A DNA stretch of 64,000 bases, taken from positions 2,518,001 through 2,582,000 of the forward strand of contig NC_092341.1 in the NCBI RefSeq assembly GCF_046630445.1. The letters are read 5' to 3'. Both the position numbers and the translations under genes were made by a program. This document shows, piece after piece, positions 11,371 through 29,018 of this stretch (positions are counted from its first letter, which is position 1; each line of letters starts with the position of its first letter). Source of the DNA: Rutidosis leptorrhynchoides. Its lineage: Eukaryota > Streptophyta > Magnoliopsida > Asterales > Asteraceae. The notes beneath the pieces are model-generated. The model saw only the letters and a program-made list of their open reading frames with translations, searched no databases and was not told where the DNA came from.

Positions 11371-12211
11371 GACTCCCACTTGTGCATGGTACAACACCAA
11401 GTAACTATACTAACAATGGATACCGTCTAGCAACAGGCCATTGTCCCTAAATTCACGTGAGGGTAGTTTCTCGGAACTGCTTATGGTAAGTGTTAAATGT
11501 CATTCGTCCTTTTGTTTCAGATACTTTAGTTAAACTTGAGATATGGATCATTCGTCATTCTCGTTTGTTTAACAATTTTATTTCTCGATCTTAGAACTGA
11601 ATTAGATCACCAAATTAATTAAGTATCATCTTAATTACATCTGGGTGCGGCCACACAAATATCTTATTCATTCATCGAGGAGCTCAAAAGTATCTAACTC
11701 CAAACATTTTGGAGGAACAAATCCTATATTGCATACACGTGTCTCTCACGAGCTTTGCATTATACCCAATAATAGCCTTTATTACCGTCTTATTCAGGAC
11801 AGCATTTAACCATATCAAAGTACAATATTCCACACATCGAAACCGGCGTGCATCTCAAGTCTAAGGACATAAAGACATAATCACTAAAAGATTCACTACT
11901 GACAACGATCCATGTAATGATATCTCGGTTGGGTCATTCCAATATCCATCATCAATGAATACATATGAATTTGGTCTCTGCAAGTTAACTATTTATCATC
12001 AATAAATATAAACCAAAACTTCATATTAATCTTAATTCATGTTATTCCCATAACATGATCGATTATGGAGATTTTGAATAATCAACAATTACTCATGGAT
12101 TAAACATGCTAATATAGAACATAGTGATATAAATGAAAATGATCATAACATCAATATATCAATTCATTATGATAAAACTGTTTAATGTTCCAAAAATATC
12201 CAAATACTAAA

Positions 12212-15200
12212 TTACAAATTAAAAAGATCAGCAGCATAACGAAGTCCAATACTACTAGCATGATCATCATGCTTGTTGTGTGTCATGGGCTTCGTGAACG
12301 GGTCAGCCACATTATCATCTGTATGAACCTTAAGAATACTAATATCATTCCTCTCAACGACTTCTTGAATGTAGTCAAACTTTCGAAGAATGTGTCTGCT
12401 ACCTTTACGTACACGTGATTCTTTCGCAAGTATAATAGCACTTGAATTATCACAGTACATTTCCATAGGGGATTCAATGCTGGGAACTACTCCGAGTTCA
12501 GCAATAAACTTCCTAATCCAGACAGCTTCTTGAGCAGCTTCTGAGGCAGCAATGTATTCTGCTTCAGTTGTAGACTGTGCAACTGTGGTCTGCTTTGAGC
12601 TTCTCCAATCAACTGCCCCGCCATTCATGACAAAGACATACCCTGACTGGGATCGAGAATCATCTCGATCAGTTTGGAAGCTAGCATCTGTATAACATCT
12701 AATACTCAACTCTTCTTCCAAACCACCGTAAACCAAGAACATATCTTTAGTTCTCCGCAAATACTTAAGAATGCTCTTAACAGCAATCCAATGTTCTTCA
12801 CCTGGATTCTGTTGATAACGACTCGTCAAACTCAAAGCTAACGAGACATCAGGTCTAGTACATAACATAGCATACATAATGGATCCTATAGCCGAAGCAT
12901 AAGGAACACATTTCATTCGTCTTATCTCATCAGGTGTGATAGGACTTTGAGACTTGCTCAAGGTTATGCCCTTTTGCATGGGCAATGCTCCGCGCTTGGA
13001 GTTTTGCATGTTAAATCTTCGTAAGATTTTGTCAATGTATGTACTTTGACTCAAACCAATAAGCCTTTTGGATCTATTTCTATAGATCCTGATTCCTAAA
13101 ATATACTTAGCTTCTCCAAGATCTTTCATGGCAAAACATTTTCCAAGCCAAGATTTGACATCTTGCAAAGTTGGAATGTCATTTCCAATAAGTAGTATGT
13201 CATCAACATACAAGATCAAGAAGACAACTTTGCTCCCACTAGCTCTAATGTAAACACAGGGCTCATCTTGGTTTTGAGAAAAACCAAACTCTTTGATTTT
13301 CTGATCAAACTTAAGATTCCAGCTCCTGGATGCTTGCTTTAATCCATAAATGGATTTTAGAAGCTTGCATACTTTATTAGGATGCTTTGGATTTACAAAC
13401 CCTTCCGGCTGAACCATATATACGTCCTCACTTAGGTCGCCATTTAGGAAAGCGGTTTTCACATCCATTTGCCATATTTCATAATTATGAAAAGCTGCTA
13501 TGGCAATAAGTATCCTAATTGACTTAATGCTCGAGACTGGTGAATAAGTTTCCTCATAATCAATTCCTTGAGTTTGAGTATAACCTTTTGCCACCAATCG
13601 AGCCTTAAAAGTGTTTACATTACCGTCCATGTCAGCCTTCTTCTTGTAGACCCATTTACACCCAACTGGTTTACAATTGGGTGGAAGATCAATCAAGTCC
13701 CATACTTGATTTTCTTTCATGGACTGCATCTCTGTATTCATAGCATCTCCCCATTTTTCAGATTCTAAACCTGATATGGCCTCACGGTAGCTAGAGGGTT
13801 CATCATAATCCCCTAGATGAGATTCATCTGAATTAATCAGAAGATTTAACTTCTCAGGTCGATGAGGAGTTCTACTAGATCTACGAATTATAGGTGCAAC
13901 ACGTTCTGGCTCATCAACAATGTGCTCAGCTTCAACGTGTGGATAACTAGTGCCTTCAAAAGGTATGTTACCTTGTGATTCTTGAATTTCTTCAAGATCT
14001 ACTTTACTCCCACTGACTTCTTGTAAGAGAAGATCTCTTTCAAAGAATTCAGCAAATCGAGCAGTAAACACTTTGTTTTCAGCTTGGTAGTAAAAGTAGT
14101 AACCCATTGTTTCCTTTGGGTATCCCACAAAGTGACATTTGATACCTCTGGGTTCTAACTTGTTTGAAGTGTCACGTTTCACATACGCTTCACAACCCCA
14201 GACTTTCAAATAAGACAACTTAGGACTCTTTCCATGCCATAACTCATATGGTGTCTTATCTACCTTCTTGGTTGGAACCATATTGAGTATGCATGCAGCA
14301 GACTCTAATGCATAACCCCAAAAAGACATCGGTAGAGTAGTTAGACTCATCATAGATCGAACCATATCAAGTAAAGTTCGATTCCTCCGCTCCGACACAC
14401 CATTGTGCTGTGGTGTATAAGGTGGAGTGAATTGTGAGACAATCCCACAATTCTTCAGGTGGTCCAAAAACTCTTGACTCATATATTCCCCTCCCCGATC
14501 AGAACGAAGGGCTTTAATGGTCTTTCCAAGTTGATTCTCTACTTCATTTTGGAAGATTTTGAACGTTTCAAAAACTTCATGTTTATGTTTCAGCAAGTAA
14601 ACATAACCATATCTACTATAATCATCAGTAAATGTAACGAAGTATGTTTCACCATTTCTAGACATAGTTCTAAAAGGGCCACATACATCAGTATGTATTA
14701 GTCCTAAAAGATCTTTAGCTCTTTCACCTAAACCGGAGAAAGGAGCCTTTGTCATCTTTCCACATAAACACGACTCGCATACATCAAATGACTCAGAGCC
14801 AGTTGATTCCAAAATCCCATCAGATTGGAGTTTTGAAATGCGTTGTTTGTTTATATGACCAAGACGACAATGCCATAGATAGGTATTATTCAAGTCTTTC
14901 TTGACTCGTTTGGCTGTACATGTATATACAGAATTATTATTTGAAATTACACCATGCATATCAATTTCAAAAATACCATCACGTGGAATAGCATTAAAAT
15001 AAAATACATTATTCTTAGAAACTGAAATACCAAAGTGCATAAATGTAAGTTCAAAACCAACATTTTTCAAAAGAGAAACTGAAATTACATTGCTCGTAAT
15101 ACTAGGAGCATAATGACATTGTTCCAACAAAACAATAAGACCACTAGGTAGAGTAAGCTCATAGGTGCCAATAGCTTCGACTGCAGCTCGAGCCCCATTG

Positions 15201-16201
15201 CCCACTCTTAAGTCTAGTGTGTTGTTCTTCAGTCTCTTACTTCTTCTCATTCCCTGCATATTGTTACAGATGTGAGTACCACAACCAGTATCAAAAATCC
15301 AGGAATCACTAGAAAAAGTATATAACTGTATATGAAATATACCTGATTTGCTAGTCTGGCCAGCTTTGCCTTTTCTCAACTCAGATAGGTAGGAAGGACA
15401 GTTCCTCCTCCAGTGGCCAACTTTTCCACAGTGGAAACATTCGGCGTCTTTCGCTGGGTTTTCTTTCTTGGGAGGTGGTGGAATCTTTTTCTTAGCAATT
15501 GACTTGCCTTTTCCTTTTCCCCAAGTTTTTGGCTTATTCTTTCTCACTCTACCTTCCCTAATCATAAGGACACCTGGATTGGAAACCTTATATGGAATAT
15601 CCTGTTCAGCAGTTTTGAGCATCGAGTGCACCTCTGCCAGAGATTTCTCCCAACCTTGCATATTGTAATTCATCACAAATTGGTGATACGATTTTGGTAG
15701 TGAAACCAAAACCGTGTTCACGGCCAAGTTAGGCGGCAAGGTAGTTCCAAGTTTTTCCAATCGGTCAATGTAGCTTTTCATTTTTAAGACATGAGAACTC
15801 ACTGATTGACCCTCCTCCATTTTGCATGTTTGAAGAAGCTTATAAGTTTCATATAACTCTTGACTAGCCTGTTTCTGAAACATATTTTTCAGCTCAGTCA
15901 TCATATCATATGCTGTACGATCTTCCATTTCCTTTTGGAGGTCAGAAGTCATACTAGCAAGCATGATTAAAGCTATCTTCTCTTGCTCATCAAACAACTT
16001 CTGATAAGCATTCTTTTGAGCAACAGTAGCTGTCTCAGGAGGAGCTTCGGGTAAGGGTTCTTCAATTTTGTTCAACTTCCCTTCAAATTTGAGAACAATT
16101 CTCAGGTTGCGGTGCCAATCGAGAAAGTTTGAACCATTAAGTTTCTCCTTCTCCAACAAAGAACGGAGGTTGATTTGGTTTACGTTTTGATTGTTTGACA
16201 T
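12212..16201 (-). CDS. Gag-pol polyprotein of the young copia element (1329 residues)
   Basis: A single open frame in the Ty1/copia order. It has a gag domain (about residues 1-210), a zinc knuckle CFHCGKVGHWRRNC (about 255), an aspartic protease with FDTGCGTH (about 305), a pre-integrase HCRLGH/CESCLCGK zinc-type region, an integrase core ending in the HNGVSERRNRT segment, a reverse transcriptase with KTAFLNGDL and YVDDILLIG, and an RNase H with QSTTEAEYIAASEA. The order protease-integrase-RT-RNase H separates it from Ty3/gypsy. It makes the particle and enzymes needed for the element's own copying, so it is not a host gene. Confidence 0.95.
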   Translation of the reverse strand: MSNNQNVNQINLRSLLEKEKLNGSNFLDWHRNLRIVLKFEGKLNKIEEPLPEAPPETATVAQKNAYQKLFDEQEKIALIMLASMTSDLQKEMEDRTAYDMMTELKNMFQKQASQELYETYKLLQTCKMEEGQSVSSHVLKMKSYIDRLEKLGTTLPPNLAVNTVLVSLPKSYHQFVMNYNMQGWEKSLAEVHSMLKTAEQDIPYKVSNPGVLMIREGRVRKNKPKTWGKGKGKSIAKKKIPPPPKKENPAKDAECFHCGKVGHWRRNCPSYLSELRKGKAGQTSKSGIFHIQLYTFSSDSWIFDTGCGTHICNNMQGMRRSKRLKNNTLDLRVGNGARAAVEAIGTYELTLPSGLIVLLEQCHYAPSITSNVISVSLLKNVGFELTFMHFGISVSKNNVFYFNAIPRDGIFEIDMHGVISNNNSVYTCTAKRVKKDLNNTYLWHCRLGHINKQRISKLQSDGILESTGSESFDVCESCLCGKMTKAPFSGLGERAKDLLGLIHTDVCGPFRTMSRNGETYFVTFTDDYSRYGYVYLLKHKHEVFETFKIFQNEVENQLGKTIKALRSDRGGEYMSQEFLDHLKNCGIVSQFTPPYTPQHNGVSERRNRTLLDMVRSMMSLTTLPMSFWGYALESAACILNMVPTKKVDKTPYELWHGKSPKLSYLKVWGCEAYVKRDTSNKLEPRGIKCHFVGYPKETMGYYFYYQAENKVFTARFAEFFERDLLLQEVSGSKVDLEEIQESQGNIPFEGTSYPHVEAEHIVDEPERVAPIIRRSSRTPHRPEKLNLLINSDESHLGDYDEPSSYREAISGLESEKWGDAMNTEMQSMKENQVWDLIDLPPNCKPVGCKWVYKKKADMDGNVNTFKARLVAKGYTQTQGIDYEETYSPVSSIKSIRILIAIAAFHNYEIWQMDVKTAFLNGDLSEDVYMVQPEGFVNPKHPNKVCKLLKSIYGLKQASRSWNLKFDQKIKEFGFSQNQDEPCVYIRASGSKVVFLILYVDDILLIGNDIPTLQDVKSWLGKCFAMKDLGEAKYILGIRIYRNRSKRLIGLSQSTYIDKILRRFNMQNSKRGALPMQKGITLSKSQSPITPDEIRRMKCVPYASAIGSIMYAMLCTRPDVSLALSLTSRYQQNPGEEHWIAVKSILKYLRRTKDMFLVYGGLEEELSIRCYTDASFQTDRDDSRSQSGYVFVMNGGAVDWRSSKQTTVAQSTTEAEYIAASEAAQEAVWIRKFIAELGVVPSIESPMEMYCDNSSAIILAKESRVRKGSRHILRKFDYIQEVVERNDISILKVHTDDNVADPFTKPMTHNKHDDHASSIGLRYAADLFNL

Positions 16202-17760
16202 CTACAAGAGAACAAGATTCAATTTTAGTATTTTCGATATTGTACTTTAATAAATTAATTACCCAAGTTTTAATATATTTAAAAACAATTAATTTACGAA
16301 AGCCTAAAATCCACATAGAGGTTCCATAACTACATCTGTTGATCAGCTAGCAGTTATAGAGTCTACTGGTAGGTAGCGAGTACCAATTGCATCACAGATG
16401 CAACTCTTAGATCTTTATGGGACCCTGAGATATGTGTAGTCTAACAAACCACTATTATCTAATGGCATGTTTGTCCCATCCTTGCCTCGATCTCAGGTCT
16501 CACCGTGAATACGATTAAGTCGTCCAATTTGGAAACAGTGGAAATTCAGCCTAGTCTCACTCGTAACTGAAAATTCACCTCGTGGCTATAATTCGATTAG
16601 GTCTCACCGTAATCAAAAAATAACGAGGAGTGTTTGCAAGCTCATTGGATGGCATGACTTAAATTTGACGGGTATTTTAAAAATGTTTGTGTTAACGAAT
16701 AATGCATGCACACAAGATTCGCTACAATTTGTTAAAAAAACATTTTAACCAATTTTATATATGTCGATCGTGTTTATGCGTCAAGTTTGTTATTTTATTT
16801 TATATAAAAAAAATAACAAATACACACTGTGTATCATTTTAAAACATTTTTAAAAGATGTTGCTCATATATATTATTTGAGTTTCAAAAAATATTTAACT
16901 TTAAACTCGTTAGAGTTTAACTTTTTAAAATCATCAATTTTAACCTTTGAAACTCGTTACTAGTTTTATTTGATGTTTTCATCAAAAAACATTTAGCATA
17001 TATTATAATCAACAATTAAATATAAATGCGTAAAAATAAAACACAACCATACCATGCATCACACACACATAGCCTAGCCCAAAAATCCTATGCTTGATCC
17101 CATGAGCCGACATGGGATCAAGAGGTCAAACTAAGGGTAATATCGTAGCTCCCACTTGATTCAAGAATCAAGTGAAAACTTGACAAACGCCATTGTTGTC
17201 AACTTGACCTGTTCGCCATCTTCTAAGCCAAAAGCATGTTGTATTTTATCTTCAATCTTCATCTTGTTACATTTATTTAAATTTGAAAATACAACTAAAC
17301 TAGTACTTTTACAAATTGAAATAAACTTAAATACAATACTATGAAAATGGAAAATAAATATAATACAATTTTGGCTTCAAAATGGCCTTATAATACAAAT
17401 AATCAACATGACACAATATTGCTGTAATCAACAATCACAACAATCATACATAGGCCGGGGCATTATGGGCTATGTGTGCAATCACAATTCTAATAACTAC
17501 ATTATTAAAAACTACATATGGCTTGTCCATGGTTACAATGCATGTGTACAACCATGGAATGAAATAAACAACAATTATTCAAGCCATAATAAATAAATTC
17601 AAAATTTATAACAGTGATATTTTTCAGATCTTATTTGTGCGTCATGAGATTTAATTTAAAACAAACATGTTGAAATTGTAAAAAAAAAAATTTTTACTTT
17701 TTACCATCTCACAAAACTAGATCTGAGAAAATCACGTGACAATTAAAATGGTGTAAAAGC
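16202..17760 (-). other. Untranslated leader of the young copia element
   Basis: About 1.56 kb between the primer-binding site and the gag start. It is AT-rich and has no convincing ORF. Confidence 0.75.
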
Positions 17761-17774
17761 GGCTCGGATACCAC

Positions 17775-18746
<972 letters not shown>

Positions 18747-18751
18747 TATTC

Positions 18752-19005
18752 TTCAATATGATTTCATATTATTCAGTTACAAATTAAAAACAAATGGTTG
18801 GCGCGTAAAGTGTGAAGGAACTCACTCTCCCCTGACCAAGCCCAGCCACACACATTATTTTAATTACACATTACTCCCTTCATGTTGTCCATCTATTACA
18901 CATGACCACCCTATCTATTTAAATACCCTTGACTAAAATCTCATCTTCATTCATGTCATTTTATAATCTGGAATAATTCGGTTGTGTGATCGAGAGTCTT
19001 TCCTA
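18752..19005 (+). promoter_or_regulatory. Proximal promoter and 5' leader of the aminotransferase gene
   Basis: This is the host sequence left between the copia insertion and the start codon. A TATA-like TATTTAAATA lies at 18916-18925, about 85 bp before the ATG. Anything further upstream was pushed 8.3 kb away by the insertion. Confidence 0.45.
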
Positions 19006-22561
<3,556 letters not shown>

Positions 22562-23432
22562 ATGAATTCTTGATACTCTTTTGCATAAAGACGAGGCCTT
22601 CAGAACAAGTTTTAAATAAGTTTAGCTGTGTTAGCAAAAAGCAAAAACTTGCTTATTCTTTAGTGAAAGGCCTTGTGTTTATCTGCCAAGTCTTGGCTGT
22701 TTATTAGTAATGAATTAACATTTTCGCCCTCTCTTTCAACATACTTATCAACATTTTAAAAATCCAACAGGCATATGCAACACTAATTTAGTATGAACCA
22801 TATTTCCTACAGCATTCAAAAAATAATAATAAGGAAGTACATCCTTTTTAGAGTATTCTTGTGTAACGCATGTGGGATTGGGCATGTTGTTGTTGTTGTT
22901 GTTGTGTAAAAACGTTCTTTCAAAGTTACAAATTTCATGATTTTATTTATAAAAAAAAGAAAGAAAGGATCTTGTGTTCAAATGCATACTTAATGGGAAC
23001 AGGATACATCTTAGCAGCAAGTTAGGAATAAAATACATAATGAAGCAAACAAAATGAAGACCATCTACAAGTTGTCAGGTGGGTGTACAAGTAATAAGTA
23101 GGAACAACCTTCGCAATATAAACAACGTTGATTGGAGTTACCTGAACCCAAAATAGAATTTTGGTAAGAGGTAAGATCTTGGTAACAAAGCACCATCAAA
23201 TTGCATATGAAGCAAACGAGCAGAGACTAATTTCAACTGCAACTCTGCTTTTTACATGGAAACTTACACATCCTAAAGCCAGCATTATAGAGATTGTGTA
23301 AGTTGTGTTTGATTGTTTATGATGATTAAAGGTGAATGGAATGATCTGGTACCCGAACAGTTTGATGCGGTTGTTTGTAACCTCAGTAGTTCGATTGGGT
23401 TATTCATTCCTGAAACCTATTGGATCCATTTA
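22562..23432. other. 3' flank of the aminotransferase gene, then unassigned spacer
   Basis: The first 200 bp probably hold the 3' UTR and polyadenylation site. After that I see only AT-rich DNA and a short GTT run near 22890. The final bases, ATCCATTTA (23424-23432), are one copy of the target duplication of the adjoining MULE. Confidence 0.5.
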
Positions 23433-23777
23433 GGGATTATCAACATTTTGGTCCCTTGCACTAGAGCCCAACAAAAAAAAAAAATTGACAAAATGCCCTC
23501 GCAAGGCGCAAGGTACCTTGCGTACAAACAGGCGCAAGTACGCAATCTTCCTTGCGTTCTTGCGTCCTTGCGCATTTATCTTAGCAGGATAGGATTTTCA
23601 GGATAAGATTTCATTAGATTTTCTAGATTTTCATGGATAGAATTTCGATCCTATATAAAGAATGCCCCTGAAACTTGTAATTTATCATTTCTTCACAACT
23701 CATTCCCAAAGAATTTCAGTGATTATTGGCTACACAAGGTACATTTTCAAGCATTTTTTTGCACTACCTAAGTATTT

Positions 23778-26500
23778 ATGAATTGTGTTATTGAAGATAA
23801 ATTTGTTGTTCATATATGTTGTAGGGGTTCTTTTGAGTTTATTAACAACATTCCCATGTATTTACCCCTAGATTGTTTTAGAATTCGGCTAAAACTACCT
23901 GTTGCACCTATAAAACCAATGAATCAGAGAATATTATTAAAAAATGTTCTTAAAAAAATACAAATGCCACCCAATTCACCTGTTTCAATGAGATACATTT
24001 ATAATAACCATGTTTTTGATATTACGGATGATTATGAAGACTTTCAAGAGTTCTTACAATATGCAATTGTAAATGCTCCGATTGATATTTATGTTGTTGA
24101 GAAAGTGCGAATGAATCTACCACAACGAAACCCAGAAACACACGTACCACAACGAAACCAAGAAACACACCAACCACAACGAAACCCAGAAACACTCCAA
24201 CCACAACCAGACCCAGAAACACACTCAACACAAGTCACTGAACCAAACCATCATAATTTAGAAGCGGAAGAGCCTGAAATGCCACCTCCAAACACTGAAG
24301 AGTTTGATATGTTTAACTATGGTGTTGAAAACGTATGTAAAATTAAAGAAGGAGAACACCCGTTTGAGATATCTGTTGTCGCATCTAGTGATTCAGATGG
24401 AGAAAAAGACGAAGACGAACACGAAGAAGATCAATATGAAGAAGAAAAGCAAGATTTATTCTGGAATATGCCACCTCTATTGATTCAGCAAGAGCAAGAG
24501 CCTGAATTTACGATTCAAACACCTACCACGTATAGGGTATCAGATTTAATTAAAGTTCGTCAAACTTTTTTGAACAAGGTCGAGTTCATAAACACTCTAT
24601 TTACAAAATGTCTTGAAGAAAACTTCCAAATTAAGCCTGTAAAGACGGAAAAATCTCGATACACCGCTAATTGTGTGTTGCCAAACTGTGAATGAAAAAT
24701 TAGTGCTTACAAAATACGGAACACTGAAAACTTTATGGTAAAGAAATTGCATGACGTACACACATGCTCACGCACACTAATTATGGGAAACAATAAACAT
24801 GCTACCAAAAAGGTGTTGGGTAGTATGCTTGTGGATTCTTTCAAGTCTGCAAACCGAGAATACAAAGCAAATGATATATGTGCGGATATAGGACACCGGT
24901 TCGGTGTCAGCATATCTTACAATCAAGCATGGAGGGCAAAATGTCATACATTACAGATGCTTCGTGGCAGTGTTGAAGACTCGTTCCGAATGCTTCCCCT
25001 TTACCTATATAACATTAGGATCCACAACCCGGGAAGCGTAAGTAATTTGGTCACCGACAAAGAAGATAGATTTTTAATGTGTTACTATTCCCTTGGCGTA
25101 GTTGTAAGTATCGATAATCTCTCTCAATTTTTAACTTATAATTGACCTTATTATAATTGAACACTTTTGACCTGCTAAAATCTATGTAGGTTCGATCATT
25201 TGTTCAACATTGTCGCCCGGTAATCATCGTCGATGGTGCGCATTTGAAGGCAGGTTACTCAGGGACAAATTTAGTTGCCGTTGCGATGGATGGCAATAAT
25301 GGAATTCTGCCATTGGCCTATGGAATTGGTGGCGGCGAGACAAACGAGGTTTGGTCATGGTTCTTAGGCAACCTAAGAGATCATTTAATGAGTTGTGGTA
25401 TGAGTGATCGTATTTCAGAGCTTACTTTCATTTTTGATTGTGCTGCTTCAATAGCACATGGTGTTTCAACTGTGTTTCCTGAAGCCTTTCACTGTTTTTG
25501 CGCACGTCATTTGTTTGGATGCATCAAGACTAAATCTAACAAATTCAAATATTTTGAATGGCATTATTGGAAAATGGTGAAAGCTTACCGTGGGTCGAAT
25601 TTTGAGGATCATCTTAGTGTATTTCAAAGAAGATTGAGAGCGTCTTACAATTATTTAGAACAAGTTTGTTTCCACAAATGGTCCAGAAATAGAGTTGAAC
25701 ATGTTAGGTATTCATACCTTACTAGCAACAGTGTAGAGTCTGTTAACGCACTATCCAAACATGCTCGAAAACTACCTGTTTGCATGTTGTTTGAGTTTTT
25801 TTGCGCTTCAGTACAAGATTGGTATTTCAAACATCGCAACCAGTCGGTTAGTCCTACTTTAACGGTTACCCCATATGCTGGGTAAATTAGGCAAGAGGAC
25901 GAGAAAATCTAGAAGATGGCAAGCAATTCCATCGACAAACAATCTAATAGAAGTGCGAGATGGCAGAAAAAATGGAATGGTTAATCTCGACGATAAAGTA
26001 TGTTCATGTGGGCAGTGGCAGGGATACCTTGCGGTCATGTTATTGCAGCATCACGACTTTTCAGAGTGGAAGATGTTACTCAATTTGTATCACACTGGTT
26101 CACAACTCAAACTTATATAAATACATATTTGGAACACATCCTTCCTTTGCCCCATCGGTCAGAATGGTCGTATCCATCGCCCGGCGTTTTACAAATTGTA
26201 AACCCTCCCATTAAGGAGAAAAGAGCCCCTGGACGCCCTAAAAGTACAAAACATATTCCGTCGAAGGGTGAAGATACTGAAAAAACAATAAGAACTTGCA
26301 CTCGTTGCAAAGAACCAGGTCATGGTAGGGATACGTGCACAGCTTCTTATGACCGAACAGGTGAATCAACTTCTAAAAGGGTAGTAAAAACATCGGCCTC
26401 AAAATCGAAGAAGGGTAAGGAGAAGGCCACAGATGCTGAAGCTTTTAAGGCATATCAGTCTCAGTTTTATGCAACGTGCAATTTAGGGAGCGATAATTAG
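23778..26500 (+). pseudogene. MULE transposase (MuDR type), broken
   Basis: Order: an N-terminal PB1-like region (about 23778-24110); a repeat-rich linker with PQRNPETH units; an acidic stretch; a MuDR-type zinc/DNA-binding part (about 24630-24800); the DDE core; a SWIM finger (VCSCGQW with CGHVIAAS); and a zinc knuckle (CTRCKEPGHGRDTC). Core acids seen are Asp in VDGAH, Asp in IFDCAAS and Glu in NSVESVN. A GT-AG intron of 86 bp (25104-25189) keeps the frame. Damage: a TGA at 24693-24695 where the family has Trp, and frame changes near 25870 and near 26020 (inside the SWIM finger). It would have excised or replicated the element; this copy cannot make the whole protein. Confidence 0.88.
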
Positions 26501-26968
26501 TAACACTATCGCAAGTGTATGTCGATTTTATTTTTTATGTATTGTTGGATTTCGTTTGTTGTAATGTATTGTTGTATTCTAGGTACCTACTGTGTTATTT
26601 TTATGTAATTTGTTTTACACTACACGCAATTTACGCAAACCATTGCTTGCGTACGCAAGGCTTTGCTTGCGTACGCAAGGCTTTGCTTGCGTAAGCAATA
26701 TAGACAAAAGTATACACACGCAAGGACGCAATATGGGTTTTCTGTACCCAAGTGTTGTGAATGGAGACCTTAATACACCAGTTGGCTTTTTTTCTCTGAT
26801 TCCACATCGAATGTGCATTGGAGAAGGCCTATCAATCTCATTATCAGACAAAGATCGATTGAAACACGTATCATCATCCTAAACACAATAAATAACATAA
26901 GTAATAAATCAATCAATAAATCAATTCAATTAATACCAAAATATAATAATAAATAAAGTCAATTCAAT
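26501..26968. repeat. Spacer between the convergent MULE genes, with CGCAAG motifs
   Basis: At about 26618-26740 the hexamer CGCAAG and its inverse CTTGCG repeat many times, including a near-perfect duplicate of a TACGCAAGGCTTTGCTTGCG unit. Confidence 0.75.
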
Positions 26969-29018
26969 TCAATGTACCTGATATTGTTGTTGTTGTTGTT
27001 GCGATAAAAGTTCTTCGTGTTGCATAACAAGTTTTTTGCAATCAATTAACTCTTTCTCTTGTTTGTCCATCCGCTTTGTCAACAACTCTAACATACGATG
27101 TAAATTGTGTACATCGTGAAGGCCCTCTGTATGAACATCTTCTGTTGCATGCTTGTGGTGTGTCTGCTCAGACCCATCAACAACTGGATCATCTGTATCA
27201 ACTTCATCATCCCGGACCTCAACCTCGATCTCATCTTCTGGTACCTTTCCTCCTCTAAAGTACACGTCACTTTGAATCCACCATTGATAACTCTGCTCTG
27301 TTTCAGTTGGCTGCAGACCACGTAAAGGTCTCTTTTTCTTGGGACACTCATCCTACAATTAATTATTTAATTATCAAATAAGAATATTAACAGAAACCAA
27401 TACGCAAAGATGCAAAGAAAAGCTTGCGTCGTTTACGCAAGGTCGCAAACAACTCTTGCGTCGATGAACAAAACCATACGCAAGGACGCAAGGGGCACCT
27501 TGCGTCTACCTAAAAACACATGCAAGGACGCAAGGCATACCTTGCGCCCATACCAGAAACTGTCTGTAAACAGATAACAGGTAAACTATGCAACAATTTA
27601 GGATAGGATAACATTTTTAAAATGTAACTAACCTGAATATGTAGGAGTTTAAGGTATTCAGACATTCCAAATGACTCGGCAGATGAACGCTTCCAAAAAA
27701 GAGCCCTCGGTACTCCATTCTTGTCAGTCTTTTTTGCAAACGGTTTAATGGTACGATGGTAAAACTCGAGAATCCAAATCTACAAATAAAAAAACAATTA
27801 ATTTAATTTATGTTACATCTTAAATATTAACATTAAATAACAAATATTCAACCATTTACCTTGAAAGCCCACATAAATCCCGCCAAAGTGTACGCCTTTC
27901 CACTCTCTAATTGGCTTTCACGAATAACAAACCCTTCACTAAACGCTTCGTAAGTTGGCTCCTAAATACGAGACCCCCACGGGTACTGATTAACACGCGA
28001 TAACTCTTCGACTAGCCATAAAAACTTCCTATTCACAACATTGATCCCTTGTTTACCCATAAAACCTCTCTCTACAATCAAGATAATTGCTAATCGCACC
28101 ACATCATCGTCACTAATACGCCTGTGATCAGATTTTAAAAGCATCTTTTCAACATCACTAATCAAAACATTTTGAGAATCTTTAAAACCCTTAAATAAAC
28201 GTCGTCTAATAGGTACGGTCTGAACGTCATAATTCTTCGGGATGTAATGTGCCATGTCCGTCCGGCTACTAAACAAAAACCCTTCACAAGACAAAATTCA
28301 CGGCGACCAAATCTAATCGAAAAATTGTTCTGAAAATGAAACCATATATCCTCATGCTCATCGGGGTACTTAACATTATCTAGTCTTTTCGGCTGCACAC
28401 TCTTCCGTTGGAGCATGCAATGTACAAGCCCGGGATCATTACCAAAGTATTATAGATCTAACCATGGACCAAAACACGTTTATTTAAACTTTTTAATTTG
28501 ATTCTCAGTCATGACCTTCTTCACATCCCCTATAACGCTCAACTTATTCTTCATCGTTAACTTTCCTTCCACAAATCCCTGCATAAGTAACAATATAAAA
28601 TAATCAGCAGAAAGTATCAGGACGCAAGAACGCAAGATAAAACTTGCGTCCGTTTAATTGACCAACGCAAGGACGCAAATACAAGTTTCTGGGAACACGT
28701 AAGGACGCAAATATAACCTTGCGTCCACTCACGTTGCGTACCCAAACACGCAAACTATGCCTTGCGTCTGGTCAATTTCCAAAATTTTACGAGCACTTAA
28801 TGTATGTTTCACTCGAACATATAACCCAAAATACAGTTGCATGTCATAAAACAACGGTTGTACTTCATTAAACACAAATACACCTCGAAGAGACATTTCA
28901 TCGAGCAGTTAGTGTGCACATTTATAAAATTCACATCGAACCAAAAATAAACCGATAAAACACACATAAATAACAAAGTAATCACTAACATGGGTGCTCG
29001 CCATCGTTGCAAGGTTGA
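26969..29018 (-). pseudogene. MULE-carried DUF1985-like gene, broken
   Basis: Read on the minus strand, a start MASTH near 29018 is followed by short exons: about 28580-28470 (KLSVIGDVKKVM); about 28416-27960 with FGRREFCLVKGF and later IVERGFMGKQ and FLWLVEELSRVNQYPWG; about 27960-27860 with EPTYEAFSEGF and YTLAGFMWAFK; about 27780-27630 with WILEFYHRTI; and 27352-26969 with a coiled, Gln-rich end. The pattern FxxREFxLVxGF then YTLxGFxWAFK is that of DUF1985 proteins, which plant MULEs (the KI-MULE group) often carry fused to a Ulp1-type protease. No protease His-Asp-Cys core was seen here. The frame changes between 28294 and 28162, and at least one stop lies near 28470, so it is broken. Exon limits are approximate. 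Confidence 0.65.

Noticed and set aside
24022-24231. Minus-strand Val/Phe-rich ORF inside the MULE transposase
   Set aside because: It is the antisense of the PQRNPETH repeat and has no support of its own.
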